This document shows, piece after piece, positions 28,174 through 38,700 of a stretch of DNA of 64,000 bases. The position numbers and the translations under genes are program-made. Every line of letters begins with the position of its first letter. Positions within the stretch are counted from its first letter, which is position 1. The notes below the pieces were generated by a model. It was not told the origin of the DNA. It did no database searches and saw only the letters and a program-made list of their open reading frames with translations. Origin of the DNA: a virus; IMG/VR virus record IMGVR_UViG_3300025652_000032, positions 62,001-126,000 of that record; one strand, 5' to 3'.

Positions 28174-30522
28174 TTAAAAACCAAGAATAATCTTGAAGTC
28201 TTCTGCTTGTTCGATATTGCGATCAATTTGTTTTATATTCTCTATGTATAATACATCACCAGATGATAGTTTCAATTCTGGTTCGGATACACTAGTAATC
28301 CACTTATTACTTGGAGCATTGGGGGTTCCACCAGATAGTCCAAAACTGTCTGTGCCTTCTCCGCCTCTAAATGTTCCAATCACATTAGTCAGGATCAATT
28401 CACCTGTCGCACCGGATTCATACTTCCATTCCACAACACTACCCTGTGCATAATTTGAAGTCTCTTTTGCTCCCTGCACTACTACATCATCTGAGGAGAA
28501 TGCATTTTCTGTTAACTTAAATCCAGTGGCAGATGTTGCGTCTGCTCTACCCTGAACAATGACGTTGGTCGTAGTTCTGTATAGTTTGTTAAGAACAGTG
28601 GTTGATGTCTTATCATCAACCGAAACTATTCTGGCAATATCTTGCTCACCTGAAATTGTCTGGAACGAGATAGTATCTGTAGTTGTACCTTGCACAAACG
28701 TCTTTATCAGTTCCCCGCCCTTTGCTTCTACTCTCGAAATGTTTGGGTAGAATGCATCACTGCTGGTGCCACGAACTTCTGCTGCGAGAGTTGATCCAGA
28801 AAAAGATCCAATGATGGGATCTACCAAAAGTTCTTGTCGAACATTATCCCAATCGACTACCGTACCTTCAGCAGTTCCTGTTCCAATTCCTGTATATTGA
28901 GTTACTCGTTCTCCCAAATCAAATTCATCTACATTGTCACTTGTAACACCAAACACAATTCGTTTAGTGTTATTATTTAAATCTTGCGTCTTAAACACAC
29001 CATTCGGATCTTCTACTAGAATATCAACGTATTCCGAATTTCTAGAATGGAATGATTCAATTTTGGCAGTTGCTTTACTCTCAACACCCATGATATACTT
29101 ACCATCGAGAAACGTACCAGATCCAAATGTATAATCATAATTACCATTAATAAATACTGGTTTTCGTAAAACAAGTTGGGTCAATTGAGCGAGTTCGCTA
29201 CCTGCAATTCTTTCTGTTCCATCATTCAGCAATGGATTTTTTATGATACCAAACTGTCTGAAATCATTCTTAGTAGAAATCGATTCGTTTTCATCACGAC
29301 TAATTTTTATATTGATCATCGTCCTCGATGCTTCTAGATCTTCTACAATATGACCAGCATGTCCCTTCTTTGGACTGATGATCGGTCGCCATGAATCGGC
29401 AGTTCCTGATGTTGGTATCGTAAGAATATCAACAAGTGCTGTGCTGTAGTCTTTGCCCTGTGTAATCGGAACAATGTCAGAAACCCTGTTCGATGTATTA
29501 AGTTTAGTTCTTACTGTACATTCAGAACCATTGCCCGTTACAACTGCGTGTGGTATAATGATGTATGATGATGGTTTCTTTTCTGAGTCCAGATTACCTA
29601 ATGTTTCGTCTGGATACAGTTCAAAGTCGAACGGTTGATCAACGACAACATATGGATCAGAGTTAAATTTAGCATTATTGTCACCATCTTGGTATACATA
29701 ATTCGATATTCGTCTATACTGCCCGACTTCTGGACCTCTACCATCTACAATGTAGATCGCATAACCAGAGTAGTATGAACTGATTTCATTCGGAGAAGAG
29801 TCTCTGTCTAGATATACACGATTCAAGTCTCCAGTATTTCCATGCTGACAAGATCGCCGTGTTCCCTCAGAGAACCCAGCGGAGTAAACGGCACTACCTG
29901 TGATATCTCTCTTGAAGTATTCGATTGCCCCCGGTACTGCTTTTTGCTGTGCTTCATATTGGTGGATACTATTCGTATTAGTTATGTCTGTGACTACACG
30001 AACCGGCATATAATCATCAGTCATGAACGGTCTGATGTCCTCGGTTACTTTACCCAAGAACTTCCACTTATATCCATCATCACCAACTAGTGTAACATCA
30101 GTCCCAGTAAATTCTGGTTTAATTGTGGATGCACCACCATTATTGTTGTCAATGACTTTGTAGATTTTAGATTCATCGACGAGTGCGTAGAAACTATTTC
30201 CAACTACACCAGTTGATGGCAGATCGAATAAAGACAACGTATCGTCGTATACATCAAATGTCGTTCCCGACACCCAATTTTTTCTGGGTACAATATGAAT
30301 AGCGTTATTCTTATCAATACGTTTTGCTGCAATTGCAGTTCTGAACGCATCGTTTTGTGCATCGGCCGAACTAGTAACGCCTGGCGCCACTGACTCATTC
30401 GGCCATTCATCCACATTACCAATGAACAAGTAATACTGATCTTCGCTAGACTTAGCAAAGTCATTGATCAATGAAGTCGCAAAATGACGACCAAAAGGTT
30501 TTTGAAAGTTTTCTGTTGCCAT
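28174..30522 (-). CDS. gp8: Baseplate wedge protein gp8-like, 782 aa
   Basis: The open frame reaches 30564, but I place the start at the ATG ending 30522 (MATENFQKPFGRHFATSL), because a GGAG lies upstream of it and no ribosome site precedes the earlier ATG, which would overlap the previous gene by 41 bases. The opening part matches gp8 in layout: DQYYLFIGNVDEWPNE, then VPRKNWVSGTTFDVYDD, FYALVDESKIYKVI and GYKWKFLGKVTEDIRPF. The last line GDVLYIENIKQIDRNIEQAE plus DFKIILGF parallels the T4 gp8 ending (ENRPPI...EEINILF). It is more than twice the length of T4 gp8 (334 aa) because of an inserted beta-rich region (about residues 380-720). It belongs to the gp6-7-8 wedge. Confidence 0.85.
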   Translation of the reverse strand: MATENFQKPFGRHFATSLINDFAKSSEDQYYLFIGNVDEWPNESVAPGVTSSADAQNDAFRTAIAAKRIDKNNAIHIVPRKNWVSGTTFDVYDDTLSLFDLPSTGVVGNSFYALVDESKIYKVIDNNNGGASTIKPEFTGTDVTLVGDDGYKWKFLGKVTEDIRPFMTDDYMPVRVVTDITNTNSIHQYEAQQKAVPGAIEYFKRDITGSAVYSAGFSEGTRRSCQHGNTGDLNRVYLDRDSSPNEISSYYSGYAIYIVDGRGPEVGQYRRISNYVYQDGDNNAKFNSDPYVVVDQPFDFELYPDETLGNLDSEKKPSSYIIIPHAVVTGNGSECTVRTKLNTSNRVSDIVPITQGKDYSTALVDILTIPTSGTADSWRPIISPKKGHAGHIVEDLEASRTMINIKISRDENESISTKNDFRQFGIIKNPLLNDGTERIAGSELAQLTQLVLRKPVFINGNYDYTFGSGTFLDGKYIMGVESKATAKIESFHSRNSEYVDILVEDPNGVFKTQDLNNNTKRIVFGVTSDNVDEFDLGERVTQYTGIGTGTAEGTVVDWDNVRQELLVDPIIGSFSGSTLAAEVRGTSSDAFYPNISRVEAKGGELIKTFVQGTTTDTISFQTISGEQDIARIVSVDDKTSTTVLNKLYRTTTNVIVQGRADATSATGFKLTENAFSSDDVVVQGAKETSNYAQGSVVEWKYESGATGELILTNVIGTFRGGEGTDSFGLSGGTPNAPSNKWITSVSEPELKLSSGDVLYIENIKQIDRNIEQAEDFKIILGF

Positions 30523-30523
30523 A

Positions 30524-32383
30524 CTAGTATATATCTCCGCCGGTCGGTCCAACATTGTTGACATCGAGTAGCATAAAGTTATGCAGTGTTATTCCATCGA
30601 ATGAAATACCAGCAGGTATTGTGGTTATACCACGCACATTCGGATGGAAGTAGATCGAGAAATATGTAATACCCAAATACTTGGCAGCAGTATATCCACC
30701 ATCAATCGGAGTTCCATATCCGTGAGTTGCTCCACTGCTACCAAGAGGTCGCTCTAGAGGATCGTGACTTGTAATTCCACCCTCTGGCATGGTTACAAAA
30801 GTAATTCCATGCACTCCCGGATTAAATACACTCCCATCCGGTCCTGTTGCTGCGAAGGGATTATATCCAAGCGGATACACATCTCCAGTGGCACCTCGGG
30901 TTGATTTATAAACAACCCCATTGTTTCTTAAGTTCAATGTCGTGCCAGGAGTGTATGGTGTGTAATGTCCAATGATTGGATACTCTTGGATCTTGCTTAT
31001 GTTAAGATCTTGAGATTCGTTTCTTTGAAGAACACGGGTGAGAGCAATTTCACCAAACACTTTCATGCCTGCTGGGTGAATAAGTTTCTTGATGGTTTCT
31101 TTAAATTTGCTTAGTGTGACTTCTGATCTTAACACATATGAATGCACCTGATAATAATCATTATCCTGCATCACTTTATTAGAACTGACTTTACCTTTGT
31201 TCCCATCATAGTAACCCGGTTTTCGATTGACTGCCTTTGGGATAAGAGATCCGTATGCAGAACCATCTCCGGTTTTACTTCTCACGGTAAATGGAACTGG
31301 TTCGCTGTAAAAAATACCACCATCCGTAATGTGTATCTCTAAGATCTCGCCCTGTAATCCAACCTGAGAAACATATCCTGCCGCACCGGCGCCGGGTGTT
31401 CCCCAAATTTCACCGATGGGAATAGATGGGTCTTGTTCGTAAATACCGAATGAACAACAAGGCGCACAACCGAAATCGATCTGTGGATATACCAAGACAT
31501 CATCACTTCCTGTTCTATACCGATTCAGTACAATTGGATCGCCGATTCGGTAGTTGAATCCGGGACTGGTGATACGAACTTCGGATAAAATACCATATGT
31601 GTTTTCATAAACTTCGCCAGTCGTACCACCGACATCGCAAAATGCAGGTCGGCCGGGGACAAATGTTCCATTGATTTCTTTGAGAGAAAACTCTGCTATA
31701 GAAGCACCACGAACACTGTATTGTATTGCAGAATCTACTGTGGCGTATGCCGTGATTGTCTTGTTATATGGATCTTTCTGTCTCAGTTTCTTATTAACAA
31801 AATTGAATATATCATTACCACAAAATGCTGATGTTTTAATTACATCTGGACTATTCCACCTACCATCAGATAGACGAAGCATGTCTTCTTCTGGATAATA
31901 GAATTCAAGAACACTGTTATAAATTATTCGGAACAAAAACTCAAACGCCTTTTCAGTTCCTTTGAGTTTGTAAAATTCTTTTATATTTTTTATTACGGAT
32001 TGTACATTCAGTGGAGTTACACCGTCGTCTGCTATTGCTAGTTCTGTTGGGAAATTCAGAAGATATGTGTTTCTAAATTGCGACACAAAACTGTCGATCG
32101 TTGTATCTACATCCGACACACTAGTCAGTCTACTGACAGCACCGACAGAATTATCATTCTGTTCCACCCATTCATAATATGCTTCGAGAAACGAAACAAA
32201 CATAGGGTAGTCAGAACGAACAAAATCTGGTAATTGGGATTCAATGAAGGGCGAGATACGAAAAAGAATCGACTCTTGTTCGGGAGTCAATTCAGCAAGA
32301 ACCTGAGAGATATCCGATGGTTGAATATCAATGAAGGACTTTAACTTGAATAATAGGGGTAAACTATTATAGTCGTTAGACAT
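30524..32383 (-). CDS. Baseplate wedge protein at gp7 position, 619 aa
   Basis: The gene lies between gp6 (TAATG overlap) and gp8, where T4 has gp7. It is shorter than T4 gp7 (1032 aa) and I see no clear sequence match to it, so the name rests on order. The N-terminal 220 residues are conserved in marine T4-like phages: YPMFVSFLEAYYEWVEQ, DIDSTIDSF-type stretch (VDTTIDSFVSQFRNTYLLNF) and YKLKGTEKAFEFLFRIIYNS with YYPEEDMLRLSDGRW. A middle domain has SEVRITSPGFNYRIGDPIVL and EIHITDGGIFYSEPV. The C-terminal 120 residues are Gly-rich with ATGPDGS, GSSGATHGYG and VGPTGGDIY. It would be the backbone linking wedge to sheath baseplate. Confidence 0.7.
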   Translation of the reverse strand: MSNDYNSLPLLFKLKSFIDIQPSDISQVLAELTPEQESILFRISPFIESQLPDFVRSDYPMFVSFLEAYYEWVEQNDNSVGAVSRLTSVSDVDTTIDSFVSQFRNTYLLNFPTELAIADDGVTPLNVQSVIKNIKEFYKLKGTEKAFEFLFRIIYNSVLEFYYPEEDMLRLSDGRWNSPDVIKTSAFCGNDIFNFVNKKLRQKDPYNKTITAYATVDSAIQYSVRGASIAEFSLKEINGTFVPGRPAFCDVGGTTGEVYENTYGILSEVRITSPGFNYRIGDPIVLNRYRTGSDDVLVYPQIDFGCAPCCSFGIYEQDPSIPIGEIWGTPGAGAAGYVSQVGLQGEILEIHITDGGIFYSEPVPFTVRSKTGDGSAYGSLIPKAVNRKPGYYDGNKGKVSSNKVMQDNDYYQVHSYVLRSEVTLSKFKETIKKLIHPAGMKVFGEIALTRVLQRNESQDLNISKIQEYPIIGHYTPYTPGTTLNLRNNGVVYKSTRGATGDVYPLGYNPFAATGPDGSVFNPGVHGITFVTMPEGGITSHDPLERPLGSSGATHGYGTPIDGGYTAAKYLGITYFSIYFHPNVRGITTIPAGISFDGITLHNFMLLDVNNVGPTGGDIY

Positions 32384-34617
32384 TAATACCCTCCACCCGG
32401 CACATCAATCGGATTACCACCACCACCACCACTGCCACTACCTGAATCATTTTGTCCACCACCGCCTGCACCGCCACCGCCTCCACCGCTACCGGGTGGA
32501 TCTGAGTCTGGACCATCGGTTCCGCCTCCGCCGCCTCCGTCACCACCTCCACCGCTACCGGGTGGATCAGTTGGTGGTTCTACTGGATCGGAAATTACAG
32601 TTCCTTCTACAACATCTTCTCCGCCTTGACCACTATCTGCGTTCGAACTACTACCATCACCACTAACGAATACAGATGACGGTAATGTGTTTACTATTGT
32701 GCTGTCTGCACCAGTCGGTACTTGATACCCATCTAATCCAACCGCGAGAGAAGACGGAACACGATCAAAGCGTTCCTTGCGGAGTGCCTTTGTCGTTATA
32801 TTGACTTTGATTGCGTCAGTATCATCTTCGTCGTAAGTTAAAATGAGATTGTTGGTTGAAAGAATATCCTGATCATCTGGAATTGCTGTAAAGCGAATGA
32901 CTTCACTTTCATCATCAATCGACACAGGAACAAAGTTGGATGATAGAGTTATTCTACCTTTACCGTAGTTTACCGTACCGACATTCGAGTTAAGGATCTT
33001 CTTGGTTCCCTTCTCAAAGTAAAGGAGACGAATGAACCCGCGACCATCATCCTCTGCAAATGCAGTCTGCATCTTACCATTTAGATCTACATGCTGAAAG
33101 AAAGTAGAAGTGATTACTGGCATATGTCCATCATGTGGATGGAAGAGTGGATTCTTGAAGTTGATTGTGTATCCTGTAGAGGCACCCAGTGTTGGATATA
33201 GCCATTTTTGAATTCGTATGGTTGTCTGGTTTCCTAGAATAGAATCTTCTGTGTTGTCAATTCTTTCTAGCAATTTAGAGAACACCATGTCCTGTTCGAA
33301 TTTTTCTAGATTGGTGTCGATGTATGAAATGATATTCGACTTTGCGAGAATGTTTAGTGCTTGTGGAGACAGTAAAGTTTTATCTGGATTGTAAAGAAGT
33401 TCTGTGTCAATCAACAGATAAAGATATTCTGGATCAATAACTTCTGGTATTATACTAACTAGATTTTTACTCTTAATGATGTCACGAACAATAGTTCTCT
33501 TGGCACTTGCATTCAGATACTTACCACTTTCTGGTTTTATAGAAATGAATACTTTGCCATATTGGGGCGGAGTTTCTTGCTCACCACCATATACATTAAT
33601 AGTTTCAACATCCGCATATTCTTTTGCAACAAGAGTTTCATAGTCGTTTGCAGTGACTGCTCGATCCTGTGCTTGATATGTTCGAGGCGCAAAATATTTG
33701 ATATCTTTAATTGTTTCTGGATCTGAACCACCAGAAGAAAAGTCTACTGTTTCAATATAGGCATTACCTGAGATAGAAAACCCTCGATTTGAGGTGGACT
33801 CATTTCTTCCGATTCCATTTGCAGCAGATCCTGAAGTAGAAAGATATGTAACAGTAATTAAATTGCCATCTGTAAGTTCTTGTCCGACAATTCCATCACC
33901 AAAATATATTTCAAAAAAGTTGTCTTTTGATTCCTGTAAAAACCATACTTTATCTGTTGACTTGTAGTCTGTGAAGTTTGTTCCCTCTGACCATACATCA
34001 AAGTATCCAGTCCGATCTGTTGATGATGTCTGTACATTGATTACAACATGGTTGGTGTCCACATTGACATCCGGAATTGTAAACATCTTGTTTGTAACAG
34101 TGGAATCGTAAACAAAAGATATCGTTCTTCTTGTACCTTCATAGATTGATACATTGGGTGCAATACCGTTGCCAGAATTGTCTGAGTTAGTATCTTCCTC
34201 AATCAACACTGGTGTTTCATTTTGGAAGGTATAATCTACTCCGTTTTCTCCCTTGGCAGAAAACGTAGTGAATGCAGGCAAATAAGTGCCGGATACATAA
34301 GTCGTGTTATATTTTACATTTACAGTCGCAAATGATGCCTTCTTTGATGTTGGTGTGTATCCAAGATGCTTTGCGAGAGAGACAACAGAGTCTCGCATGA
34401 CTGCACTATCCAAGAACATTTCATTCGCAACCATGTTTGCGTAGAAACCCATGTAGTGGGTATTGTATGAAAGCACGTCAAGAAGAACTGATAATCCAGA
34501 TCCCTCGAAGTCATAATCTTTGAATACGTTCTGAGACTTCAAATACGTCTTAAGAGATTCTTTGATATCCAGAAAGTCTAATTCTGTTAATTCAAGATTT
34601 CTATCGTTGGTTGCCAT
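32383..34617 (-). CDS. gp6: Baseplate wedge protein gp6
   Basis: The 744-aa product shows the gp6 N-terminus: ELDFLDIKESLKTYLKSQNV, GSGLSVLLDVLSYNTHYMGF and NEMFLDSAVMRDSVVSLAKHLGY. A baseplate-J-like middle (AQDRAVTANDYETLVAKEYADVETINVYGG) and VFSKLLERIDNTEDSILGNQ follow. gp6 dimers form the inner iris ring of the baseplate that opens on contraction. The last roughly 85 residues are an unusual Gly/Asp/Pro-rich tail with two DPPGSGGGG units, absent from T4 gp6 (660 aa). The ATG overlaps the gp25 stop (TAATG), and its own stop overlaps the next ATG the same way. Confidence 0.94.
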   Translation of the reverse strand: MATNDRNLELTELDFLDIKESLKTYLKSQNVFKDYDFEGSGLSVLLDVLSYNTHYMGFYANMVANEMFLDSAVMRDSVVSLAKHLGYTPTSKKASFATVNVKYNTTYVSGTYLPAFTTFSAKGENGVDYTFQNETPVLIEEDTNSDNSGNGIAPNVSIYEGTRRTISFVYDSTVTNKMFTIPDVNVDTNHVVINVQTSSTDRTGYFDVWSEGTNFTDYKSTDKVWFLQESKDNFFEIYFGDGIVGQELTDGNLITVTYLSTSGSAANGIGRNESTSNRGFSISGNAYIETVDFSSGGSDPETIKDIKYFAPRTYQAQDRAVTANDYETLVAKEYADVETINVYGGEQETPPQYGKVFISIKPESGKYLNASAKRTIVRDIIKSKNLVSIIPEVIDPEYLYLLIDTELLYNPDKTLLSPQALNILAKSNIISYIDTNLEKFEQDMVFSKLLERIDNTEDSILGNQTTIRIQKWLYPTLGASTGYTINFKNPLFHPHDGHMPVITSTFFQHVDLNGKMQTAFAEDDGRGFIRLLYFEKGTKKILNSNVGTVNYGKGRITLSSNFVPVSIDDESEVIRFTAIPDDQDILSTNNLILTYDEDDTDAIKVNITTKALRKERFDRVPSSLAVGLDGYQVPTGADSTIVNTLPSSVFVSGDGSSSNADSGQGGEDVVEGTVISDPVEPPTDPPGSGGGGDGGGGGGTDGPDSDPPGSGGGGGGAGGGGQNDSGSGSGGGGGNPIDVPGGGY
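32480..32568 (-). repeat. Direct repeat encoding the gp6 Gly-rich tail
   Basis: A 23-base unit (32480-32502) recurs exactly at 32546-32568 with 66 bases between unit starts, that is 22 codons. It encodes the repeated DPPGSGGGG in the gp6 tail, and the sequence between and around is CCNCC-type Gly-codon repeats. Such repeats can expand or contract by slippage. Confidence 0.85.
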
Positions 34618-35009
34618 TATCGTAATCTCTCCAGTGCAAGATTCAAGGTTTCGATTCTGTCGTCGTTGGCCAACCTAAAGGTTATAGTACAAAGCATATT
34701 TTGCGTTTCTGCTACTATTGCCACAGTAACATCTTGTACTACTGCTCTGGGTTCAAAATCTTGAATGACTTGTTTTATTCTGTCTTTTGTTTCGATGACC
34801 GCAAATGGTCCTGCTAATTCAAATAGTTGATCTGTTATTCCACCGAAGATTCCCGGTTGAAATGGTCTTTCGTATTTGTTTGTGAGAACTAAATTTCGTA
34901 TTGATCTTTTTACTGCTTCGTAATTAGTTTTACGCGGAACATCTCCTGTAATGGGGTTCCGAGTAAACGAAAGATCTAGATCTGAAAATTTGTATTTTTT
35001 ATCTCTCAT
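34617..35009 (-). CDS. gp25: Baseplate wedge protein gp25 (lysozyme-like fold, structural)
   Basis: The 130-aa product is the size of T4 gp25 (132 aa), a conserved component of contractile injection baseplates that joins the gp6 core and primes sheath assembly. The sequence FSDLDLSFTRNPITGDV, NYEAVKRSIRNLVLTNKYER and PFQPGIFGGITDQLFELAG is highly typical, with the EFRPxxG-like part as ERPFQPGIFG. The end is a beta-strand pair (DVTVAIVAETQNMLCTITF). It begins four bases after the GAF-like gene and is coupled to gp6. Confidence 0.95.
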   Translation of the reverse strand: MRDKKYKFSDLDLSFTRNPITGDVPRKTNYEAVKRSIRNLVLTNKYERPFQPGIFGGITDQLFELAGPFAVIETKDRIKQVIQDFEPRAVVQDVTVAIVAETQNMLCTITFRLANDDRIETLNLALERLR

Positions 35010-35013
35010 ATGT

Positions 35014-35661
35014 CTATTTATCTGCCTGAAGTGTAAGATGTGTAGAAATCTTACGAACTGACTCGTCGATTATATTCTCAACAACTCTCTCATCAATAGC
35101 ATCTACTTTATCGGTTGCACACCACTGGAACATGACAAAACCAGTGATGAGTCCGTGGTGCTTCAATGGTTGTACAGAGAATGCCAGAACATTGTGTAAC
35201 TCTAGAAAGTTCTTACAATACGAACTTTCATCTTCTTCACGCCAATCCCTATCCAGATAAACTACGGACGGTGTGTCTTTCTTTATCTGCCGAAGCAAAG
35301 AAACGCACATGGAGATTAGGATGTTTTGAAGTTTCTCACCACAACTAGAAATACCATAACGAAGCGACTCATGTGAGGTAGACATTTTTTTCACACCAGA
35401 ACCGTCGAGAAAATATTCCCCGTTGTGGAACTGAATAATCATTGCCCTTGCGGCATCTACTTTCGTTCGTGCCTCCGTGAGTGCTTCATGTACTTCGCTG
35501 TGCATATCCCATAGTTGATCGTTTGCCCGGCGGTTTGTTTTGCCGGTTAGTAATCTTTTGAGTGTCTGCTTTAACGTCCATGTTATACCCATACCGATCA
35601 GAGCAATCACGATTCCAAGTTCAACATAAAAACCGAGATCAACTGATTTTAATAAGTCCAT
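35014..35661 (-). CDS. Membrane-anchored GAF-like protein of unknown role, 215 aa
   Basis: Residues about 11-30 (FYVELGIVIALIGMGITWTL) form one transmembrane segment, followed by a basic stretch (KQTLKRLLTGKTNRRAN), so the rest should be cytoplasmic. Then a helix (SEVHEALTEARTKVDAARAM) leads into a GAF-like alpha/beta domain: IIQFHNGEYFLDGSGVKKMS, LLRQIKKDTPSVVYLD, NVLAFSVQPLKHHGLITGFVMFQW and a C-terminal helix. GAF domains bind small ligands or mediate dimerisation; no catalytic output domain is present. It sits inside the baseplate operon between the accessory island and gp25, after its own late promoter box. AAGGA precedes the ATG. The coding call is firm; the GAF call is from fold pattern and the function is unknown. 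Confidence 0.72.
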   Translation of the reverse strand: MDLLKSVDLGFYVELGIVIALIGMGITWTLKQTLKRLLTGKTNRRANDQLWDMHSEVHEALTEARTKVDAARAMIIQFHNGEYFLDGSGVKKMSTSHESLRYGISSCGEKLQNILISMCVSLLRQIKKDTPSVVYLDRDWREEDESSYCKNFLELHNVLAFSVQPLKHHGLITGFVMFQWCATDKVDAIDERVVENIIDESVRKISTHLTLQADK

Positions 35662-35704
35662 ATGTACAACAATCCTTAACTTATATTATTTTGAGATGTA
35701 GTAG

Positions 35705-35712
35705 TATTTATA
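35705..35712 (-). promoter_or_regulatory. Late promoter TATAAATA before the GAF-like gene
   Basis: Minus-strand TATAAATA, the exact T4 late -10 box, lies in the 76-base gap between the 1653-aa gene and the GAF-like gene. The implied leader is about 38 nt and includes the AAGGA ribosome site. It would drive the GAF-like gene with gp25, gp6, gp7 and gp8. It separates the core wedge operon from the accessory island upstream. Confidence 0.75.
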
Positions 35713-35737
35713 CATCCGGCACATCGTGTTTTATACT

Positions 35738-38700
35738 TTAGTCGTCAAAATCGATTCTAATTACGATATTAGAGAGTATGCCACTTCCGGGACGGAACTC
35801 GCCATTCTGATCCATGAATGATGCCTGCATGTCTTCATGCAGGTGTAGGAAGAAATCATTCTTACCACCGGCCTGATCTTCGAATGGTATTTCTAGATGG
35901 ATTGATTCATTGAACGGAGTTACAGCATGTATTCCCTTATCACAGTTATCTGGGAAACCCATGTTTCCGTTGGTTGAAGACAACATTGTCAGCGCCATGT
36001 GCCAACCAAAATCGATCGAGGGTCGCCCTGGAATCAATGAACATCCAGCGATACCAGGTCCATTTTGTCCTCGAACATAAGGACTAGATCCGTCTTCGGG
36101 TGGAGTTCCGGCCGGATCAAGACGCAAATCTCCAAATATGTGGATTGTTCCGCTGCCCTGTATGAATTGTCCGTTTGGGTTTCCAAAGACTCGACCGGGC
36201 ATCAATCCCTCATTGAAAACAGGTGAGGTGAATGCGTCCGGATTGTCGAAGAGATCTTCTGTTATGAACACATGTGAGTGATCCATAGTAGGATTGGCAC
36301 CATCTTCTGTACCCCAACCATTCATCATACCACCGGGAAGTTTTTCTAGATCCGGGTAATTTGTTATTGTTATACTTCGTTCGGTGGACTGACTTTGTTC
36401 CTCTGCCAGATCTAAATCTTTGCCCGGAGTCATGGTGAATGAAAATGATATTGGTACATTTGCAGTCCAATTTTTCACGGTATCATTCAAATGTACACGC
36501 AGTGCATCATCTGTAGTCTTTCCTGCCGTTGTTTTTGTGTGATAACCAGAAGGTGCCGGGACAGACCAACCAACAGGAAGATCATTTTGATCTCGTCCAC
36601 CATTGCAATACGTTAACAGATCATCAACATCTCCGAATTTACCAAGTTGTGGTTGATCTATTAATGTTTGTTCGCTGGGAGGCCAAAAGAAATTACCATT
36701 TTGTGTTGGAGTTTGTCCTGTCTGTGGATATAAAGGATCGGTCCCTGGTCCAGAAACGAGTCTATCAATGTAATCCACTTTGTTCGAACTGAAAGATATT
36801 TCAGTTCCTAGTGGATTAAAATGTCTATGTCCTATTGTTACTTTATCTCCGGAAATGAAAACTTCTCTTTTCCAAGAACCATTTTTATCCGTCTCAAAAA
36901 GATCTCCATATGAAGTATTACGAATTGGGATATTACCATCGCCATTATATCTGTTTGTATTTTTTCTGGCCTGGTCGTTCTGAACATATTGAGAATCGCC
37001 ACTATAATACCCACGACCCATGATTGTTATTGGTAACGTCATATAGATGTCATCCCACACAACTGTTCTCTTAGGAACTATTGTAACTGTACATTCAACA
37101 TTATCCTCAGTAAAAACATACCGTCTTTCGATATATCCTATTCCCCCTTGCTGTGCTACTTCATCGAAAGTGGGGTTTGTTGAAGAATTCCATGCTAAAA
37201 GTGATGGTTGTGTTAAGAAATTTCTATTGAAGTGTTGTTTGTGTATGAATGTTCCGATCAAATCACCAGAACCTTCAATCCACTGTGCAGTTGCATTATC
37301 TGAACCGGGTTCTGCCCAAGCATAACCACATCCATCTGCATCTATTGCATCATTCCACACTTGACCTAGATTTGGATCGGTGATATCGGTATCTCGTTTG
37401 TACCGTTTCATATAAATTTGATTAGAACCCAACCATCCTTTTCGACGGCCACACAAAACAGATCCATTTTCCGGTGTTGTGAAGAGACTAAATCCACCAC
37501 CAGCAGATGCAGTCAATGCCCACATATACTCTGGATCGTGATCATTGTTTCTGCGGTTGTTCCAATCTGTATTTTGGTTAGCCAGATTCCAACCATCAGC
37601 ATGAATATGACAGTAATACTTATTTGTCTTTACAGATATCGAACCGATGTCCTGTCGTGTTTCTGGATTTGGTGCAACATTTTTCTGATTTGTATAAACA
37701 GTAGAATCATTATTCCAATATCGCCGGAACGTCGGCCATAATTTTACAAATGGAGTTTCGGAGTGGGCAGGTAAAGGTTCGGGTAGTTCATCAGAAATAT
37801 TTTCTGGGGAAATTCCTGAAATGGCGTATGATGCACCTTGGGAAAATGACAATGTATCATCATCTTTATCGAACCATTGCATTCCCGCTGCTCTCGGGAC
37901 TGCTATTGTAGAAGATGGATTAGTTCCAGTTCCATCTAATCCAACCAAAGCACCTCCATTGGTTGTAAATGGTTCTCTGAATCTAGTCGGAGAATATGGG
38001 TTATCATTCGATGGTAACATTTTTTCTTGAACCCATATTCTCTTTTCATCAAATGAAGTTCCGTCGCCCGCGTTCACATCAAGATCGAACGAGACACCAT
38101 ATGGATCTGGAATATTGTTTTGCCACTTGCGGTATATGTCATTCCAATTCTCATAGTTTCTTCCAGTGACCCACGCAACCAAAGTCTGACATGCGTTCAT
38201 CTCTGGTATCTCTATTGTGTCACCATACGCGGAACCAATGAACTCCAAAAATCGCCGGGGTGAAGTTCCCCATTGTGCGCCATCAACTCTTGAATTAAAG
38301 TCGTGGGATCCATTAAGAGAACCATCTGGTTCGATAACTATTGTGTGGTTCCAATAATCAGTAAGATCGTTTATCTGACTTTCAAGATCACGAAGAGATA
38401 ATTCAGTTATACCAAGAACATCTGAACCTTCATTATTTTCTATAATGGTATCTCGTCTTCTTAGTAAATATCCTCGAACCTCAGTCAAAGAATAGATTGC
38501 AAATGCACAGTAAATATTATCGTATCCACCGGACTCTTGCCAGGTTGGATGATTGTGGTTGTATCGATTGTCTGATATCTTTATGTTTCGTAACATTAAG
38601 TAATCTATCGAACTATCGTTAAAACATGCGGATGCCTTGGCCATAGCAATCCATGCATGTACCCATTGATTATGAGCAGAACATATGAGATATCCCGCAT

